NCBI GenBank assembly: GCA_050116155.1
Contig: JASFPE010000290.1
Span: 1 to 7,541 of the forward strand
DNA from: G020353355 sp050116155
GTDB lineage: Bacteria > Desulfobacterota > Desulfobacteria > Desulfobacterales > JAHEIW01
Direction: 5' to 3'
Length of the DNA: 7,541 nt
The notes beneath the pieces were generated by a model, which saw only the letters and a program-made list of their open reading frames with translations, was not told where the DNA came from and made no database searches. Shown piece after piece: positions 6,082 through 7,541 of the stretch. Each line of letters begins with the position of its first letter. The first letter of the stretch is position 1. The position numbers and the translations under genes are program-made.

Positions 6082-7137
6082 ATGGGCTTGCGCACCGGAA
6101 CCTTTCATGAAAATTATGCACAGGAAATGGCGATCTTGAGCTCCAGGCGGCAGTGGGGAACAGTGGTCGCGTTGCTTGTTTTTCTTTTCGCATGTCCCCT
6201 TTTTTTAAGCGACAGGATGCTGACCATTCTGACGACCATGGGGATTGCCGTCGTCAGTGTTCACGGGCTCAATATTCTCACCGGCTACTGCGGTCAAATA
6301 TCCATCGGCCATTCGGGATTTATGGCCGTCGGCGGTTATACATCGGCGATTTTGTGTGCCAAGCTCAGCTGGCCATTCTGGGTAGCTCTCCCCTGTGGCG
6401 CCCTGGCTGCGGGAATCGCCGGTTTGCTCTTCGGCCTGCCGTCCTTGAAAATCAAGGGCTTTTACCTCATTATGGCCACCATCGCAGCCCAATTTATTAT
6501 TATCTGGATCATCATCCAGCTGCGCAGCATCACCGGTGGAACCGATGGATTGCTTGTTCCCAAACCGGCCTTTGGCCCCATCGCACTGAGTTCTAAAACC
6601 AGCTATTACTACCTGGTGATGGTTTTTGTCGTCCTGGCGACCATCACGGCTCACAACATCGTCAGAACCAGGGCCGGCAGGGCCTTTATCGCCATCCGGG
6701 ACAACGACCTGGCGGCTGAGGTCATGGGCGTCAGTCTGTGGAGCTACAAGCTACAGGCCTTTTTTATCGGCTGTATCTATGCCGGCGTGGCCGGATCGCT
6801 GCTGATTCATTACGTCCGATTTGCCAGCATAGAACAATTTCCTTTTTGGGATTCCGTGTGGTATCTGGGGATGTTGATCGTAGGAGGCATGGGCAGCACG
6901 ACGGGGGCGATTTTTGGTGTGATTGCTCTCAAGCTGCTGGATGAGCTCGTTACCGTTGCCGGACCGATTCTGGCGGCTGCCGTTGCCCCGCAGGCAGCCG
7001 CCTCGCTGGCCCTCATTTCTCACGGAATGATCATCATCATCTTTCTGATTTTTGAACCCCGGGGGCTACATCACCGCTGGGAGATGATTAAGGCCTATTT
7101 CAGGCTCTGGCCGTTTTCTCATCAAGAAATAGAGTGA
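6082..7137 (+). CDS. livM: Branched-chain amino acid-type ABC transporter permease, LivM family, 351 aa
   Basis: This is the second membrane channel subunit, starting 3 bases after livH with AAAGGG (6068-6073) as ribosome binding site. Family marks: GYCGQISIGHSGFMAVGGY (68-86), GLPSLKIKGFYLIMATIAAQ (118-137), TGGTDGL (151-157), the ATPase-contact loop RAGRAFIAIRDNDLAAEVMGV (197-217), MLIVGGMGSTTGAIFG (264-279) and FEPRGL (324-329). Before the first membrane segment (about 26-42) there is a cytoplasmic stretch of some 25 residues containing GTFHENYAQEMAI. I recall similar FH-x-x-YA segments in LivM proteins from ligase-containing clusters. The C-terminal tail after EPRGL is about 22 residues long and partly basic. 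Frame and family are secure; whether the N-terminal stretch has a role is unknown. Confidence 0.95.
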   Translation: MGLRTGTFHENYAQEMAILSSRRQWGTVVALLVFLFACPLFLSDRMLTILTTMGIAVVSVHGLNILTGYCGQISIGHSGFMAVGGYTSAILCAKLSWPFWVALPCGALAAGIAGLLFGLPSLKIKGFYLIMATIAAQFIIIWIIIQLRSITGGTDGLLVPKPAFGPIALSSKTSYYYLVMVFVVLATITAHNIVRTRAGRAFIAIRDNDLAAEVMGVSLWSYKLQAFFIGCIYAGVAGSLLIHYVRFASIEQFPFWDSVWYLGMLIVGGMGSTTGAIFGVIALKLLDELVTVAGPILAAAVAPQAAASLALISHGMIIIIFLIFEPRGLHHRWEMIKAYFRLWPFSHQEIE

Positions 7138-7210
7138 AAGGAGGTGAATCAACTCGGCAAAACAACTGTTTTATGACATCAATTAACTCACCAACCGAAA
7201 GGAGGGTAAC
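7138..7210 (+). promoter_or_regulatory. livM-to-binding-protein gap with two Shine-Dalgarno-like sites and a weak hairpin
   Basis: AAGGAGGTGA (7138-7147) is a 10-base perfect complement of the 16S rRNA 3' end, yet no ATG, GTG or TTG follows at a usable distance. AAGGAGG (7199-7205) is the working site, 5 bases before the ATG at 7211. Both lie in the same 9-base repeat GAAAGGAGG (7136-7144 and 7197-7205), 61 bases apart. Between them AAAAC/GTTTT (7159-7163 and 7168-7172) could form a short, AT-rich 5-bp hairpin. Binding proteins are usually made in excess over permeases, and this gap is where such tuning would occur, but no promoter is convincing. Confidence 0.45.
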
Positions 7211-7541
7211 ATGTCTAAAATAAAATGGATGTCTATAGCTTCGCTGGCTATGCTGCTGGCGGCTGCATGGCTCTTGCCGGTCAGTGCACAAGCTGAGAAA
7301 ATACTGTATGTCGGCGGCACCCAATCGCTCACCGGGCCCTTTGCTGAGGATTCAGCGGCGGTGCTGGCCGGGATAGAGGATTTTGTCGCATATGTAAATG
7401 ATACCAAAAATTTAGCGCCCTGGCGTAAAGAAAAATTTCCCGCCGACATAAAACTGGAAGTCATGTGGCGCGATGATGAGCTCAAACCGCCCAAGGCCCT
7501 GTCAATCTATGAGGAGCTCAAAGCCAAAGGAATGCTGGTCG
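7211..7541 (+). CDS. Periplasmic substrate-binding protein of Liv-type ABC transporter (LivK-like, Peripla_BP_6), N-terminal part; 3' end outside window
   Basis: This protein would capture the substrate in the periplasm and deliver it to the permeases encoded upstream. 110 complete codons are visible and the frame is open to the window edge. Residues 1-28 form a Sec signal peptide: basic start (K3, K5), hydrophobic core (about 7-22) and a likely cleavage after AQA (26-28). The mature part begins with ILYVGGTQSLTGPFAED (31-47), the first strand and ligand-loop region of the type I periplasmic-binding fold, where the usual pattern is I-x-x-G-x-x-x-x-x-T/S-G. Next come a helix (AVLAGIEDFVAYVN, 50-63) and the LEVMWRDDE strand-turn (82-90). 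There is no lipobox cysteine, so it should be soluble. The start is firmly set by AAGGAGG 5 bases upstream. The specificity-determining remainder is not visible, so livK is only a family label. Confidence 0.9.
   Translation, partial: MSKIKWMSIASLAMLLAAAWLLPVSAQAEKILYVGGTQSLTGPFAEDSAAVLAGIEDFVAYVNDTKNLAPWRKEKFPADIKLEVMWRDDELKPPKALSIYEELKAKGMLV

Noticed and set aside
7173..7223. 16-codon open frame overlapping the start of the binding-protein gene
   Set aside because: It starts 25 bases from the orphan Shine-Dalgarno, too far for normal use, and has no recognisable content.

Overview
The window is a single run of seven genes, all on the + strand, with no intergenic gap longer than about 75 bases. 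The first gene is cut by the left edge and the last by the right edge. No tRNA, rRNA, CRISPR array, insertion sequence or clear intrinsic terminator was found. Gene content, balanced base composition and clustered 4Fe-4S cysteines suggest an anaerobic, probably sulfate-reducing or related, deltaproteobacterium (Desulfobacterota) or a similar aromatic- or fatty-acid-degrading anaerobe. This is inference from gene families, not from a marker gene.

Region 1 (1-1540) encodes a redox pair: the C-terminal part of a molybdopterin (DMSO-reductase superfamily) oxidoreductase and, 10 bases later, a small ferredoxin-like electron-transfer subunit with sixteen cysteines arranged for four [4Fe-4S] clusters.

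Region 2 (1600-7541) is a branched-chain-amino-acid-type (Liv/HAAT) ABC importer operon with an AMP-binding acyl-CoA ligase-like gene embedded in it. The order is LivG-type ATPase, LivF-type ATPase, ligase, LivH-type permease, LivM-type permease, and the start of a periplasmic binding protein with a signal peptide. The ligase stop and the permease start overlap (TGATG), so the ligase looks like an integral part of the operon. A reasonable model is that the importer takes up an organic acid, possibly aromatic or branched rather than an amino acid. The ligase would activate it to a CoA thioester at the membrane, and the molybdenum enzyme upstream could act on it or on a derived CoA ester. The substrate cannot be read from the sequence.

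Main points for a second look: the ligase has an unusual phosphate-binding loop (one extra residue before PKG) and appears to lack the C-terminal catalytic lysine; the ATPases and LivM-type permease carry extra segments (LivG loop, basic LivF tail, LivM N-terminus) that could be contact sites for the ligase; a dyad sits between the redox pair and the transporter; and an orphan near-perfect Shine-Dalgarno sequence lies 61 bases ahead of the one used by the binding protein.
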